64,000 bases of DNA from Octadecabacter arcticus 238 (GTDB taxonomy: Bacteria; Pseudomonadota; Alphaproteobacteria; Rhodobacterales; Rhodobacteraceae): assembly GCF_000155735.2 (NCBI RefSeq), contig NC_020908.1:2547001-2611000 (forward strand), given 5' to 3'. A program made the translations under genes and the position numbers. Of the stretch, positions 26,070-34,674 are shown one piece after another. Positions within the stretch are counted from its first letter, which is position 1; every line of letters begins with the position of its first letter. Below the pieces are notes generated by a model that did no database searches, had not been told where the DNA came from, and was given only the letters and a program-made list of their open reading frames with translations.

Positions 26070-27170
26070 ATGCCGAATAGACCGACCCTTTTAGCCTATC
26101 TAAACGGAATGCCCGATGTTGAGAGTACTTTTCCGGTTCTCGCCCGACTTCATAAACGGGGTAAGGTTAAGGTGCAGGCGCAGGTTTATTCAAAGCTGCT
26201 TCGCAAAGAACCCAGACTCGCCCGCGCCTTTCATGACGAAGGTTTTATGCCCGAACCGATGTCCAAATGGCGCATGAAATTGTTCTACAAAAAGGATATC
26301 AATGCTGCGGATGCGGTTCTGACGATTGCGGATCCAAATTGGGATTCAACAACCCGTAAACAGCGCGGTGCGCATATCCGCAAGACAGGTCAGCAAAGCA
26401 TTTTCCTTCAACATGGCGCTTATCAGTTGGGCATAAATGGTTCCTTGAAGGGGCTGCGCATGAACTACTACTCCCAAAAGATTTTGCTCTGGGAGGAGTT
26501 GGGTGAGAATATCAAGTTCATTGAGGAAGAAAGTGCCGAACGCGGCCAAGTAGTTGGTTTTACAAAGAAAAACACCCTCCCAAGAAAGACGTGGGGCCCT
26601 GAAGTAAACGACTGGGTCGCCCGCCATCCCAAGCGGCTGTTGGTTTGCCAATCCTTTCGCTGGGGTATGGGGCGCTATTCCGACAATAGTATTGCGCATT
26701 TCTACAACTTGATGGATGCCCTCCTCAGCAAACATCCCGATGTTGGAATCGTTATCCGCTCACATCGCGGAAAAGTGCGTAAAAATCACCGCAACCATGA
26801 TAAAATACTGGCCGATACCCACCCGAATGTCATGTTCTCGCATTACTATTCTGGCCCGCTGGCCAAGGCGTCCATTCACGATGCAATTGACCTTTGTGAT
26901 GCCATGATTTCGCCGACATCAACGACCGTTTTAGATTGTATTTACTCCGGAAAACCAGCCGCCGTATTTGCCGAGGGTTTAGATATTTTTGGTGAGTTAC
27001 AACAGATTTCGGATCAGGCTACCATTGAAGCGTTTATCGGTTCGTTGGACAAAACGGACCCTGTTTATCAGAAAATACGCACGCGTTTTGGATCCTTAGA
27101 TGAGAATCTGGATCGTGCCGCAAAAGCGATTGAAGATTACCTTTTTGCAATTCGCACCGTTAAAAATTAG
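26070..27170 (+). CDS. Surface-polysaccharide glycosyl/glycerophosphotransferase-like protein
   Basis: A 366-residue cytosolic protein of GT-B appearance. The N-terminal Rossmann part holds ADAVLTIADPNWDSTTRKQR and an IFLQHGAYQLG motif (~110-120), like the His of CDP-glycerol glycerophosphotransferase and capsule-export proteins. The C-terminal donor part has VGIVIRSHRGKVRKNHRNHD and the typical DLCDAMISPTSTTVLDCIYS followed by GKPAAVF (~275-305). It opens the AT-richer glycan region. Its donor and acceptor are unknown; a role in building or exporting a surface glycan is inferred from fold pattern and neighbours. Confidence 0.65.
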   Translation: MPNRPTLLAYLNGMPDVESTFPVLARLHKRGKVKVQAQVYSKLLRKEPRLARAFHDEGFMPEPMSKWRMKLFYKKDINAADAVLTIADPNWDSTTRKQRGAHIRKTGQQSIFLQHGAYQLGINGSLKGLRMNYYSQKILLWEELGENIKFIEEESAERGQVVGFTKKNTLPRKTWGPEVNDWVARHPKRLLVCQSFRWGMGRYSDNSIAHFYNLMDALLSKHPDVGIVIRSHRGKVRKNHRNHDKILADTHPNVMFSHYYSGPLAKASIHDAIDLCDAMISPTSTTVLDCIYSGKPAAVFAEGLDIFGELQQISDQATIEAFIGSLDKTDPVYQKIRTRFGSLDENLDRAAKAIEDYLFAIRTVKN

Positions 27171-27219
27171 CCACTGCAAAATTTGACTTGGCGATAAAGC
27201 TGCTGCCTTGGGTCACGGG

Positions 27220-27441
27220 CTACGACAAATGTCGCGCCAAAGACCTAGGTTTCTGTTTTCTCAAGCCACAAAAATGAGCCGATTTCGTAGCCGAAGGGGC
27301 CTCCAAAGGCGGGGCGAACTTGGTTAGGTCGATCCCTTCCAGGGCTGCCTTTTACTCTTCAATGCTGGGCGTCCGACCGAGGATCAGGCCCTGTGCCTTG
27401 AGCGTTCCAATTTCATCGAGGTGATCTGTGTACAAGCTCAT
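27220..27441 (-). pseudogene. Small unknown gene with an in-frame stop
   Basis: Starting at 27441, the frame reads MSLYTDHLDEIGTLKAQGLI, then LGRTPSIEE, a TAA at 27352-27354, and continues openly as KAALEGIDLTKFAPPLEAPS to a second stop at 27220. EEYKAAL would be a natural reading, so TAC to TAA is a likely nonsense change. I do not recognise the family. The surrounding 600 bases (27171-27770) hold nothing else clear. Confidence 0.35.
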
Positions 27442-27770
27442 GTTTTTCTCGCAATTTAGGTGTCATCAATAGCTTGAACGCCGAATCTCAGATAGCACTG
27501 TCGGGCCGGCCCGCGGCAAGCTTACTTGTATGCAATGGTATACTAACTGAGCCCGATATTTAATAGACGCCCAAAAAACAGCGCCAGCATTCGCTGGCCC
27601 CTTGGTTGGGCAATTCAAGTTGATCTTCAAGCGCCTTTTAGGCGTTCAAATCAACAACTATCCCAATTTGAGCGAACAAGGGAGTGGTTGCAAGTAGCGC
27701 TATAGACTGCATAACTGTGCAAAATTCTCCATATTGTGCAAAGATGGAGACCCGTGGACAGAGGACGGCT

Positions 27771-28820
27771 ATGATGGCGCAGAATTCAATTTTAGATACT
27801 ATGTTGAGCGATATGGAAACTGCGCCAGAGGCGTTTAAACCAACAAACTTCTGGAATAGCGGCCTTAAACCAATTGTTGATGATATCCGTAATTTGGGGA
27901 TAGCCAGCTTCAGAACACACCCCTCGGCGCGCTTTTTTTATGTCCCTGGGTATGATTCAAAAACCTATCGCCGATGGCATCGCATTTTGGATCCAATTTT
28001 GGCGAAACTCCCGCCCCGGAAACGCAAACGGTGGACCACACGGTTAACCCACTCCGATCGCGCTCGCTCTGATTATCGCCTGTATCGCGCCAGTGAACAG
28101 CCAGGGGGCTTGGACCTAAATAAGGTGAGCGAAAGCTCCAAAGTTAGCGGTGAGCGATTTGAATTCGATGGGCAAGACTATAGCTTTGCCATGCTCAATT
28201 ACATGCGGGCTCTCAATTTGCTCAAACGCGAGGTCGACACCTCAGATTTCTCGAGCTGTTTGGAAATCGGCGGCGGATACGGCACCCTCGGCGAAATCTT
28301 TCTAAAAGCGCAATCCAACGGAATTTACGTCAATGTAGACATCCCTCCTGTCGCGGCGGTGTCGACCTATTACTTGCAACAAGTTTTCGGCGCAGAGCGC
28401 GTTTTAGACTATTCCAAAAGCCGCACAATGGATGAAATTGATCTCGAAGACCTGAAGGGCAAATATAGTGCTGTCGTCTTGTGCCCATGGCAATTGCCAA
28501 AGCTCAAAGGGAAATTTGATCTCTTTGCGAACTTCATGTCGTTTCAAGAAATGGAACCTGATGTGGTGGCCAATTACATCTCCATTATTCAACCTTTGAT
28601 CGCGCGAAACGTGCTGGTGCGCAATCACGCGATTGGTAAAAAACTTGCCAAAAAGAGCAACGATATTGGTGTTCTAGAGCAGGTGACAACTGGGTTTATC
28701 GCCGAAAGGTTTGATGACTTTGATGTTTTGGCGCGCGACAGCTTTGTTTACGGCGCCCTTTCCGAGGATGGAAAATACCAATCTGAAGTCATCGTTTTGG
28801 ACAGAAAAAAAGCGGGGTAG
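27771..28820 (+). CDS. Putative sugar O-methyltransferase (TIGR04371-like)
   Basis: About 349 residues from the ATG at 27771, which has GAGG eight bases upstream; the frame is open further but without a ribosome site. The SAM-binding motif I is SCLEIGGGYGTLGEIFLK (~163-180), followed by VNVDIPPVAAVSTYYL (motif post-I) and FANFMSFQEM near the active site. This arrangement fits the putative sugar O-methyltransferases found in LPS, capsule and flagellin-glycan loci. It probably methylates a hydroxyl of a glycan or of its acyl group, acting with the ACP operon beyond the IS30 insertion. Confidence 0.8.
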   Translation: MMAQNSILDTMLSDMETAPEAFKPTNFWNSGLKPIVDDIRNLGIASFRTHPSARFFYVPGYDSKTYRRWHRILDPILAKLPPRKRKRWTTRLTHSDRARSDYRLYRASEQPGGLDLNKVSESSKVSGERFEFDGQDYSFAMLNYMRALNLLKREVDTSDFSSCLEIGGGYGTLGEIFLKAQSNGIYVNVDIPPVAAVSTYYLQQVFGAERVLDYSKSRTMDEIDLEDLKGKYSAVVLCPWQLPKLKGKFDLFANFMSFQEMEPDVVANYISIIQPLIARNVLVRNHAIGKKLAKKSNDIGVLEQVTTGFIAERFDDFDVLARDSFVYGALSEDGKYQSEVIVLDRKKAG

Positions 28821-28856
28821 TCGCGCCAGCGCATCCCCCCTTTAAATGCACGTATG

Positions 28857-29724
28857 CTTGGATTCAAACATCAAGTGCAACGGTTGATTTGAAGGCCGCG
28901 ATTTCGTTAGCCATGGCTTCAGCGGGTGTTCTCCATCCGAGGGTTTTTCTCGGACGGTTGTTCATCAGGTTTGCAACGTCTTTCAGCCATGTTTGGCTTG
29001 CACCGTTCAGGTCAGTTCCTTTAGGCATGTACTGACGCAGCAGTCCGTTGGTGTTCTCGTTGCTGCCACGCTGCCAAGGCGCATGCGGATCGCAGAACCA
29101 GATATCGATCTTCAACCGTCTGGCCAGTTCGGGGTGGCAGGCCATCCACTGCCCGGCAGTGGTTTGCTCGCAAACCATGAGAGGGTCGGAGCCGCGGTCG
29201 TAAGTCATGCTCTTGCGCAAAGCAGCGGGTAGGCTTCGCTTGTCGCAACGCCTCGATCATCGCCGCCTTCAGCCCGCCACGTGGCTGCGCGTAAATCGCG
29301 GCATAGATGGTCTTATGGCTCACATAGGCGGATGGATCATCAGGCTTCATGAGACGCAGTCTCTGCGCAATCTGCTCAGGCGACCAGTGAAGATGTACGA
29401 GCTTGCCATGAACTAAACGATAAAGATCGCTCCCCTCCACAAGCTTGCGTTTGCGGCGGCAGCGCGCACGCCGGGCATCATAGGCCTGCCGCACCGCTTG
29501 CGGGCAATAGCTGCCGTCTTCCTGCCGACCTCGCGCCAGCTCACGGCAGATCGTGCTCGCCGGGCGATGCAAAAGCTGGCCGATCAACCGCTGACTGCTG
29601 CCCCTATTATGCTCGACTAATATCACGCCACGGTCCTCGCTGCTGAGGTGCTTGCTTCGTATGTCCATCGCAACATCCTAGGCCCAAAGGGCTCTGAGTG
29701 TTGCATTTGAAACTTGAGCCTAAG
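28857..29724 (-). mobile_element. Internally deleted IS30-family element with intact ends
   Basis: Both 25-bp ends seen in the full copies are present (CTTAGGCTCAAG... and ...GAATCCAAG on the minus strand), flanked by a 3-bp duplication ATG (28854-28856 and 29725-29727). The transposase is broken: after LRQAKP a ~285-base stretch with the first catalytic Asp is missing and the frame shifts. Elsewhere there is a 39-base in-frame insertion after TYDRGS. It could be mobilised in trans by the copies at 39744 and 61246. It separates the methyltransferase gene from the aldolase-ligase operon. Confidence 0.88.
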
Positions 29725-29852
29725 ATGGCCCCTAACCTGTCGTGGGTGCTGGGGCCCTTGGGCGTGATTGATCGGTTGGCCCATTGATGTATTTTTTATT
29801 AAGGGGTAACATATAAAATCACAATTATGGACGGTAAAACGAGTGCTTTAAT

Positions 29853-32345
29853 ATGAAAATTCTTGATACAACCCTGCGAGATGGAAGCTATGTCAATAAC
29901 TTCTCTTTCACTTTAGACGAAACACGTTTTTTTACCCGAGAGCTATCAAGGTTGGGCCTTGAACTCATTGAAGTTGGCCACGGAATTGGGCTGGGCGCTA
30001 CTGAAAAGGGCATATCGCCCGCGGTAGAGACCGACCAAGATTACATGAAAGCGGCCGCCCTCGCCGTTGAGGAAAGTGGCTCCCAAAAAGCAAAATGGGG
30101 TATGTTTTGTATCCCTGGGATCGCTGAATTAAACCACATCGATTTGGCCCACGACCACAACATGGGCTTTATCCGAATTGGGGTCACCGTCGAAGACATC
30201 AACTTGGCACGCAGCTTCGTAGAAAAGTCTAAAAAACTCGGGCTTTATGTTTGTGTAAACTTCATGAAATCCTACACATCTTCGCCGCAAGAATTCTCTG
30301 CTGCTGTGGCGCAAGCGGCGTCGTTTGGCGCAGATATCGCCTATCTTGTGGATTCGGCCGGAACTATGGTCCCTGCCGACGTTGAGGATTATTTTCGCAC
30401 AGTGAGGCGGAATTCGATTTTGCCCCTTGGGTTCCACGGCCACAACAATCTGGGCCTTGCGAATATCAATGCCTACACGGCGTATAATGAAGGCGCCGGC
30501 ATTGTTGATGTTTCAATGCAAGGCATGGGCCGCTGCACCGGCAATACTTCGACGGAACATTTTTTAGCGCTTTTGGGGAAACAAGGCATTGCTCACAATC
30601 TCGACCCCATCGGGCTGATGGATCTGTCCGAAAAATACGTCAGACCAAAGCTCACCGATATCGGCATTGATTCGGTTGATGTTGCCTGCGGGCTGGCCGG
30701 ATTTCACTCAAGTTACATGAGCGTCATCAAAAAATACTCCTTGGAATATGATATTGATCCGCGCAGATTGATCATTGAACTATGCAAAGAAACGCGGGAT
30801 GCGGCGCCAGAAAAGCTCGTAAAAGAAAAAGCTGAAATCATCAAAAAGCAAGACAAAGCCATCGCGTACCAACACGCCTTTCCGCTCGATAAATACTTCG
30901 GATCTGAGCAAATGGTGCTCTCCGAAATGAAAAATCTCAGGGGGTATCTTTTCAAAACCCTCAACGGCGCGAGCGATTGTGTAACGGACCTTATTTCTGG
31001 CGAAAATCGTTCCAGAGACGATATCTCAAAAACTGTAAATCGCATTATCGCGTTTTTCCAAGAAAACGGCCTCGTTACCGGCGACAAGGTCATGTTGAAA
31101 TTGCCAAATTCCTTTGGTTTGTTTTGCATCTATTTGGCATGCTTGAAATACAGATGCGTTGCCGTTCCGGTCAGTCCAAGCTCGAGCGACGATGATATCG
31201 CGTATTTTAAATCCATCACAGACCCCAAAATCTTCATCTCAGACGCGGATTTTCTAAATACCCTTCCCGAGGAAGAAGCAAATTTTTCCACAAATTATGA
31301 CAACAAAGAGGACTTGTTTTTAATCAGCTTCACCTCGGGTACCACGGGGAAGCCAAAAGCGATCGTCCACAAAGCAGAAGCCATTCTTGGAAATGCCGCC
31401 GAGTTCAATGCGTCGACAGGGTCCAGTCCCGACGATCGTCTTTTACACATTTTGCCGATGCACTACATGGCAGGTATTCTAAATACGATTATTTGTCCAA
31501 TGCTGGCGGGCGCTGAAATTGTCATGGACAATAATTTTAGCGCCATAACCGCGCTTACTTTTTGGAAGAAAGTCATCGAGAACCAAGTCACCACTTTTTG
31601 GCTTTCGCCGACGATGGCCAGCTCGATTATGCAGCTCGACAAAAATGGTGAGATCAACGCTTACATTCAGGAAAATGCCCTGAAAATTTTCGTTGGGACG
31701 TCGCCGCTTAGTTATAAACTGAAGGACAAATTCGAGCAGAAATATCCGGGCGTTGAACTCTTGGAGAGTTATGGTCTTAGTGAACTATTGTTGGTTTCAA
31801 GCAACATTCCGACGTCAATAACCACTAAGAAAAACCCGAATATCAAGGGGTCGGTTGGTAGGCTATTACCAAGTTGTAATGTCGAAATCCGAGAAGATGG
31901 CAAAATCCACATCAAAACACCCTTCGCCTTTAAAGAATACTTGGGAGCTCAAACGGATCTGTTTGACGAAGAAGGGTATTTTTATACCGGCGACATTGGC
32001 TACGTAAAAGAAAACAGGCTCTATATTACCGGACGCGAGAAGGATTTGATCATTAAGGGTGGCATAAATATTAGCCCAAAATCGATTGAAGAAACGCTGC
32101 TTGAGTGCGAACAAATTGAGGACGTCGCCGTCGTCGGATTTACCAGCGAATTTTATGGAGAAGACATTGCGGCGTTTGTCATAGCCAAAAATAGCGCTGC
32201 TACAGAAGACGACATCAAGCACTTTTGCAAAAGCAACATCCCCAAACAGCTGCGCCCAACGGTTATAAAATTTGTTGAAGACTTTCCTAAAAACGCCAAT
32301 GGGAAACTGCAAAAATCCAAGCTCGTTGAAATGTTGGAGGACTAA
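29853..32345 (+). CDS. Fusion protein: DmpG-type aldolase plus AMP-forming acyl ligase
   Basis: An 830-residue two-enzyme fusion. Residues 1-~330 form a DRE-TIM aldolase: LDTTLRDGSYVNNF (4-17) gives the Arg9-Asp10 pair, and GFHGHNNLG (193-201) gives metal-binding His195 and His197. The His base of true 4-hydroxy-2-oxovalerate aldolases (RDGMH) is replaced by Tyr. Residues ~365-830 form an acyl/amino-acid adenylating enzyme: SFTSGTTGKPKA (~492-503), YTGDIGY (~709), TGREKDLIIKGGINISPKS (A8 hinge) and NGK with the catalytic Lys (~818). The ATG at 29853 starts directly with the aldolase. It probably makes a hydroxy or oxo acid and loads it on the ACP encoded downstream. Base use is more AT-rich than in the 4-20 kb region. 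Confidence 0.88.
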   Translation: MKILDTTLRDGSYVNNFSFTLDETRFFTRELSRLGLELIEVGHGIGLGATEKGISPAVETDQDYMKAAALAVEESGSQKAKWGMFCIPGIAELNHIDLAHDHNMGFIRIGVTVEDINLARSFVEKSKKLGLYVCVNFMKSYTSSPQEFSAAVAQAASFGADIAYLVDSAGTMVPADVEDYFRTVRRNSILPLGFHGHNNLGLANINAYTAYNEGAGIVDVSMQGMGRCTGNTSTEHFLALLGKQGIAHNLDPIGLMDLSEKYVRPKLTDIGIDSVDVACGLAGFHSSYMSVIKKYSLEYDIDPRRLIIELCKETRDAAPEKLVKEKAEIIKKQDKAIAYQHAFPLDKYFGSEQMVLSEMKNLRGYLFKTLNGASDCVTDLISGENRSRDDISKTVNRIIAFFQENGLVTGDKVMLKLPNSFGLFCIYLACLKYRCVAVPVSPSSSDDDIAYFKSITDPKIFISDADFLNTLPEEEANFSTNYDNKEDLFLISFTSGTTGKPKAIVHKAEAILGNAAEFNASTGSSPDDRLLHILPMHYMAGILNTIICPMLAGAEIVMDNNFSAITALTFWKKVIENQVTTFWLSPTMASSIMQLDKNGEINAYIQENALKIFVGTSPLSYKLKDKFEQKYPGVELLESYGLSELLLVSSNIPTSITTKKNPNIKGSVGRLLPSCNVEIREDGKIHIKTPFAFKEYLGAQTDLFDEEGYFYTGDIGYVKENRLYITGREKDLIIKGGINISPKSIEETLLECEQIEDVAVVGFTSEFYGEDIAAFVIAKNSAATEDDIKHFCKSNIPKQLRPTVIKFVEDFPKNANGKLQKSKLVEMLED

Positions 32346-32346
32346 T

Positions 32347-32979
32347 ATGATTATTGGGTTTAGTCATATTTCTCAAACGTGTCGCTACATCGACAGTGAA
32401 GCTAATCTATTGGTATCCCAAGGGTTTGAGCAAAAATTCATCATTAGAAACCTAGCCAACCACCCCAGTAAACAGTCGATTGTTCGGGGCGAGAGCTTTC
32501 CAAAGACCCATTCTATTGGGCTTTTTCATCATCAAGACAGTGTCGTTACAGAACTGATTGAGTATGAAAATATCTCTGAACGGGATTGCCCGCGCTACAA
32601 AATAGACGGCAAATCTATCGTTCTTAAGGCAAACCAGATTGACGCTGAAGTCACATTCTGGAAGAACGCATTAAAATGCAAAGAAGTGGCCCACCATCAT
32701 TTGCAGTTTGCGTCGTTTGTCAAAAGCTGGAATGGCGACTTCATTTTTGAACAGACAGACCAACCGCTTGAAAAGCCAATGTTGAATGATGTGGGACTAA
32801 ACTGTTTTGCCTTTTATGTAAAAGGCTTAGATACGTTTCTAACGGAAATACAAACGTACAACGCCGTACTGAAAGTTGCGCCCTTCGAATTGAGGGTCAA
32901 TGACAGAAATCTTAGAGTTGCCATGTTGCGCAGCCCTGATGGCAATATTATTGAATTGATAGAGGTTAAAAATGACTAA
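32347..32979 (+). CDS. VOC-family protein in the acyl operon
   Basis: A 210-residue protein whose first His (GFSHISQTCRYIDSEA, ~6) and final Glu (GNIIELIEVK, ~205) sit where VOC metalloenzymes hold metal. The middle His-rich segment (AHHHLQFASF, ~118) supplies further possible ligands. The start is the ATG immediately after the fusion-gene stop, and the 3' end overlaps the cyclase gene by eight bases. Two VOC modules are spread over a longer chain than usual. It may epimerise, isomerise or dehydrate the small acyl intermediate made by the aldolase half of the fusion protein. No closer assignment is possible. Confidence 0.7.
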   Translation: MIIGFSHISQTCRYIDSEANLLVSQGFEQKFIIRNLANHPSKQSIVRGESFPKTHSIGLFHHQDSVVTELIEYENISERDCPRYKIDGKSIVLKANQIDAEVTFWKNALKCKEVAHHHLQFASFVKSWNGDFIFEQTDQPLEKPMLNDVGLNCFAFYVKGLDTFLTEIQTYNAVLKVAPFELRVNDRNLRVAMLRSPDGNIIELIEVKND

Positions 32980-33634
32980 ATACGTAGATTTAACCATGAC
33001 CATCCATGAAGGCATGACAACCTTCCCCGTATATTGGCACCCCGTTGTCGAGGTTACGCATCTTGGACGGCTTGGCATGGAAAAAAGAGAAACTAAAAAA
33101 ATTGTTCTCGGAACCCATACGGGCACGCACATGGACGCACCGCGCCATTTCATTCCCGGCGGCGAGACCGTTGAAAACATTGCCCTTGACCAATTGTGTG
33201 GCCCGGCGCTTGTACTCGATTGCGCGCATTTTCCGAATAAACACGAAGTCACCAAGAGCGAAATCATCGCGCTTTTGAAAGGCAGAACACCCGAGAGAAT
33301 CGTATTCAATTATGACTGGTGCAAACATCTGGACAGCTTTGAATACTACAGCGAGATCCCCTTCCTAAGCGAAGACGCCGCAAAGTATTTGGTAGAAATT
33401 GGCGTGCGCTTGGTCGCGATGGATACGCCAATGCCTGACAATCCAGAAAATGGCCGCGGATCAGAAAACGACTCTCCGAACCATTACACATTCTTGAGCA
33501 ATGGCGTGATCATCGTTGAGTATTTGATAAACATCAGCGAAATCACCCGAGAAGAAATAGAACTTTTTGTTCTTCCTCTCAAAATCAAAGATGGAGATGG
33601 TGCGCCGGTTCGGTGCATTGCCGTCGAAAGATAG
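32972..33634 (+). CDS. Cyclase/kynurenine-formamidase-family metal hydrolase
   Basis: A 220-residue member of the cyclase family (Pfam Cyclase; formamidases, isatin hydrolase and actinorhodin-locus cyclases). The signature VLGTHTGTHMDAPRHFIPGG (~46-65) carries the HxGTHxDxPxH metal ligands. A second region (AMDTPMPDNPEN) is near the usual C-terminal active-site segment, where a conserved His or Glu is expected. It overlaps the VOC gene and precedes the ACP gene. It could dehydrate or hydrolyse the acyl unit on or off the carrier. Confidence 0.82.
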   Translation: MTKYVDLTMTIHEGMTTFPVYWHPVVEVTHLGRLGMEKRETKKIVLGTHTGTHMDAPRHFIPGGETVENIALDQLCGPALVLDCAHFPNKHEVTKSEIIALLKGRTPERIVFNYDWCKHLDSFEYYSEIPFLSEDAAKYLVEIGVRLVAMDTPMPDNPENGRGSENDSPNHYTFLSNGVIIVEYLINISEITREEIELFVLPLKIKDGDGAPVRCIAVER

Positions 33635-33638
33635 AGCT

Positions 33639-33893
33639 ATGAAAAACATTCAAGAGCGCCTGGTGGACTGGTTTTCTGATCAGGAAGACATCTCTGGCTA
33701 TGATCAAGACGCACTTCTTGGGTTGGACTATTTTGAGGCGGAACTCATCGATTCATTCGGCATCATGACCTTGGTTATGCACGTTGAAAAGACGTTTGAA
33801 GTTACCCTGACAGAAGATCATTTTCAGGATCGAAGGTTCACCAGCATACAGGGCCTCTCTGAGATTATAAAAGAAATCCAAGATGTACTATAG
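33639..33893 (+). CDS. Acyl carrier protein
   Basis: An 84-residue acidic four-helix protein with the phosphopantetheine site in ELIDSFGIMTLVM (Ser ~39). It departs from the usual DSL motif (DSF), as ACPs dedicated to glycan or nonribosomal pathways often do. The ATG at 33639 follows GAGCT, and the last eleven bases overlap the acyltransferase start. It is expected to be loaded by the adenylating half of the 830-residue fusion protein and to donate the acyl group to the next enzyme. A phosphopantetheinyl transferase is not encoded nearby. Confidence 0.85.
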   Translation: MKNIQERLVDWFSDQEDISGYDQDALLGLDYFEAELIDSFGIMTLVMHVEKTFEVTLTEDHFQDRRFTSIQGLSEIIKEIQDVL

Positions 33894-34674
33894 TCAGCAA
33901 GACATTGTTGGCGCGCTCAAGAATGCGGGTATCAACGAAGGTGACACGCTCTTTTCCCACTCAAACTTGGGGTATTTTGGTATGCTCCAAGGGGCAAAGA
34001 GCAACCTTGATATTTTAAATGCGTTTAAAAATGCGCTCTTTGAAGTCATCGGAGAGGAGGGCACATTTGTCGTCCCAACTTTCACGTATTCATTTGGCTC
34101 GGACAAAGAGGAGAAAGTTTTTGATGTCAAAAATTCGGCGTCAAAGATGGGCTCTTTTGCCGAATTCATCAGGTTGAGAGACGACGCCGCACGCTCAGAA
34201 GACCCTATGTTTTCTGTCGCTGCGATCGGGCCTAACGCGGAACGTTTAACTAAAGACGCCGCGAGCGAATGCTTTGGGAGAGACAGTTTTTGGGGCAGAT
34301 TTCATGACATGGGCGGCAAAATTTGTAATTTCAACCTCGATAGCGGATCAACCTTCGTTCACTACGTCGAAAAGCGACTTCAAGTTCCTTATAGAAAAGA
34401 CTTTAAGTTTTCGGGCCAAATCATATCTTCGAACGGAACTAAACGCGACAAAGAGGTCGTCTTTTTTGCCCGCGATTTTGAAGACAAAAATTCCGCAGCA
34501 TACTTTGAAAGACTGGATGTAATTGCAAAAAACACCGGTTTGGCAAAGCAAGCAAAGTTAGGCCGTGGCTCCATCGTGGTCATATCAGCTGCCGATACGG
34601 TTAAGCTAATTGAAGAGAACATAGAAATTGAACCAAACTTCCTCAACAATGACTACAAAAACAGCAATATATAA
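33883..34674 (+). CDS. AAC(3)-fold N-acyltransferase
   Basis: A 263-residue protein of the aminoglycoside 3-N-acetyltransferase superfamily. Landmarks are GDTLFSHSNLGYFGML (~20-35), GTFVVPTFTYSFGS (~62-75) and EDPMFSVAAIGPNAERL (~106-122, the SxHPxxSxxAxG-like region with His replaced). A conserved FVHYVEKRLQVPYR follows at ~150-163. In glycan loci such proteins acylate an amino sugar using acyl-ACP or acyl-CoA, and antibiotic resistance is not implied. It overlaps the ACP gene by 11 bases and the DUF4910 gene by 26, so the three are likely co-translated. Confidence 0.85.
   Translation: MYYSQQDIVGALKNAGINEGDTLFSHSNLGYFGMLQGAKSNLDILNAFKNALFEVIGEEGTFVVPTFTYSFGSDKEEKVFDVKNSASKMGSFAEFIRLRDDAARSEDPMFSVAAIGPNAERLTKDAASECFGRDSFWGRFHDMGGKICNFNLDSGSTFVHYVEKRLQVPYRKDFKFSGQIISSNGTKRDKEVVFFARDFEDKNSAAYFERLDVIAKNTGLAKQAKLGRGSIVVISAADTVKLIEENIEIEPNFLNNDYKNSNI

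Noticed and set aside
25941..26093. A 50-codon plus-strand frame overlapping the start of the gene at 26070
   Set aside because: It overlaps a well-supported gene, has no family resemblance and ends inside it. It is probably the leader of that gene.
33883..34674. Aminoglycoside resistance
   Set aside because: The AAC(3) fold is shared by glycan acyltransferases, and the overlap with an ACP gene and a DUF4910 gene favours surface-glycan acylation.
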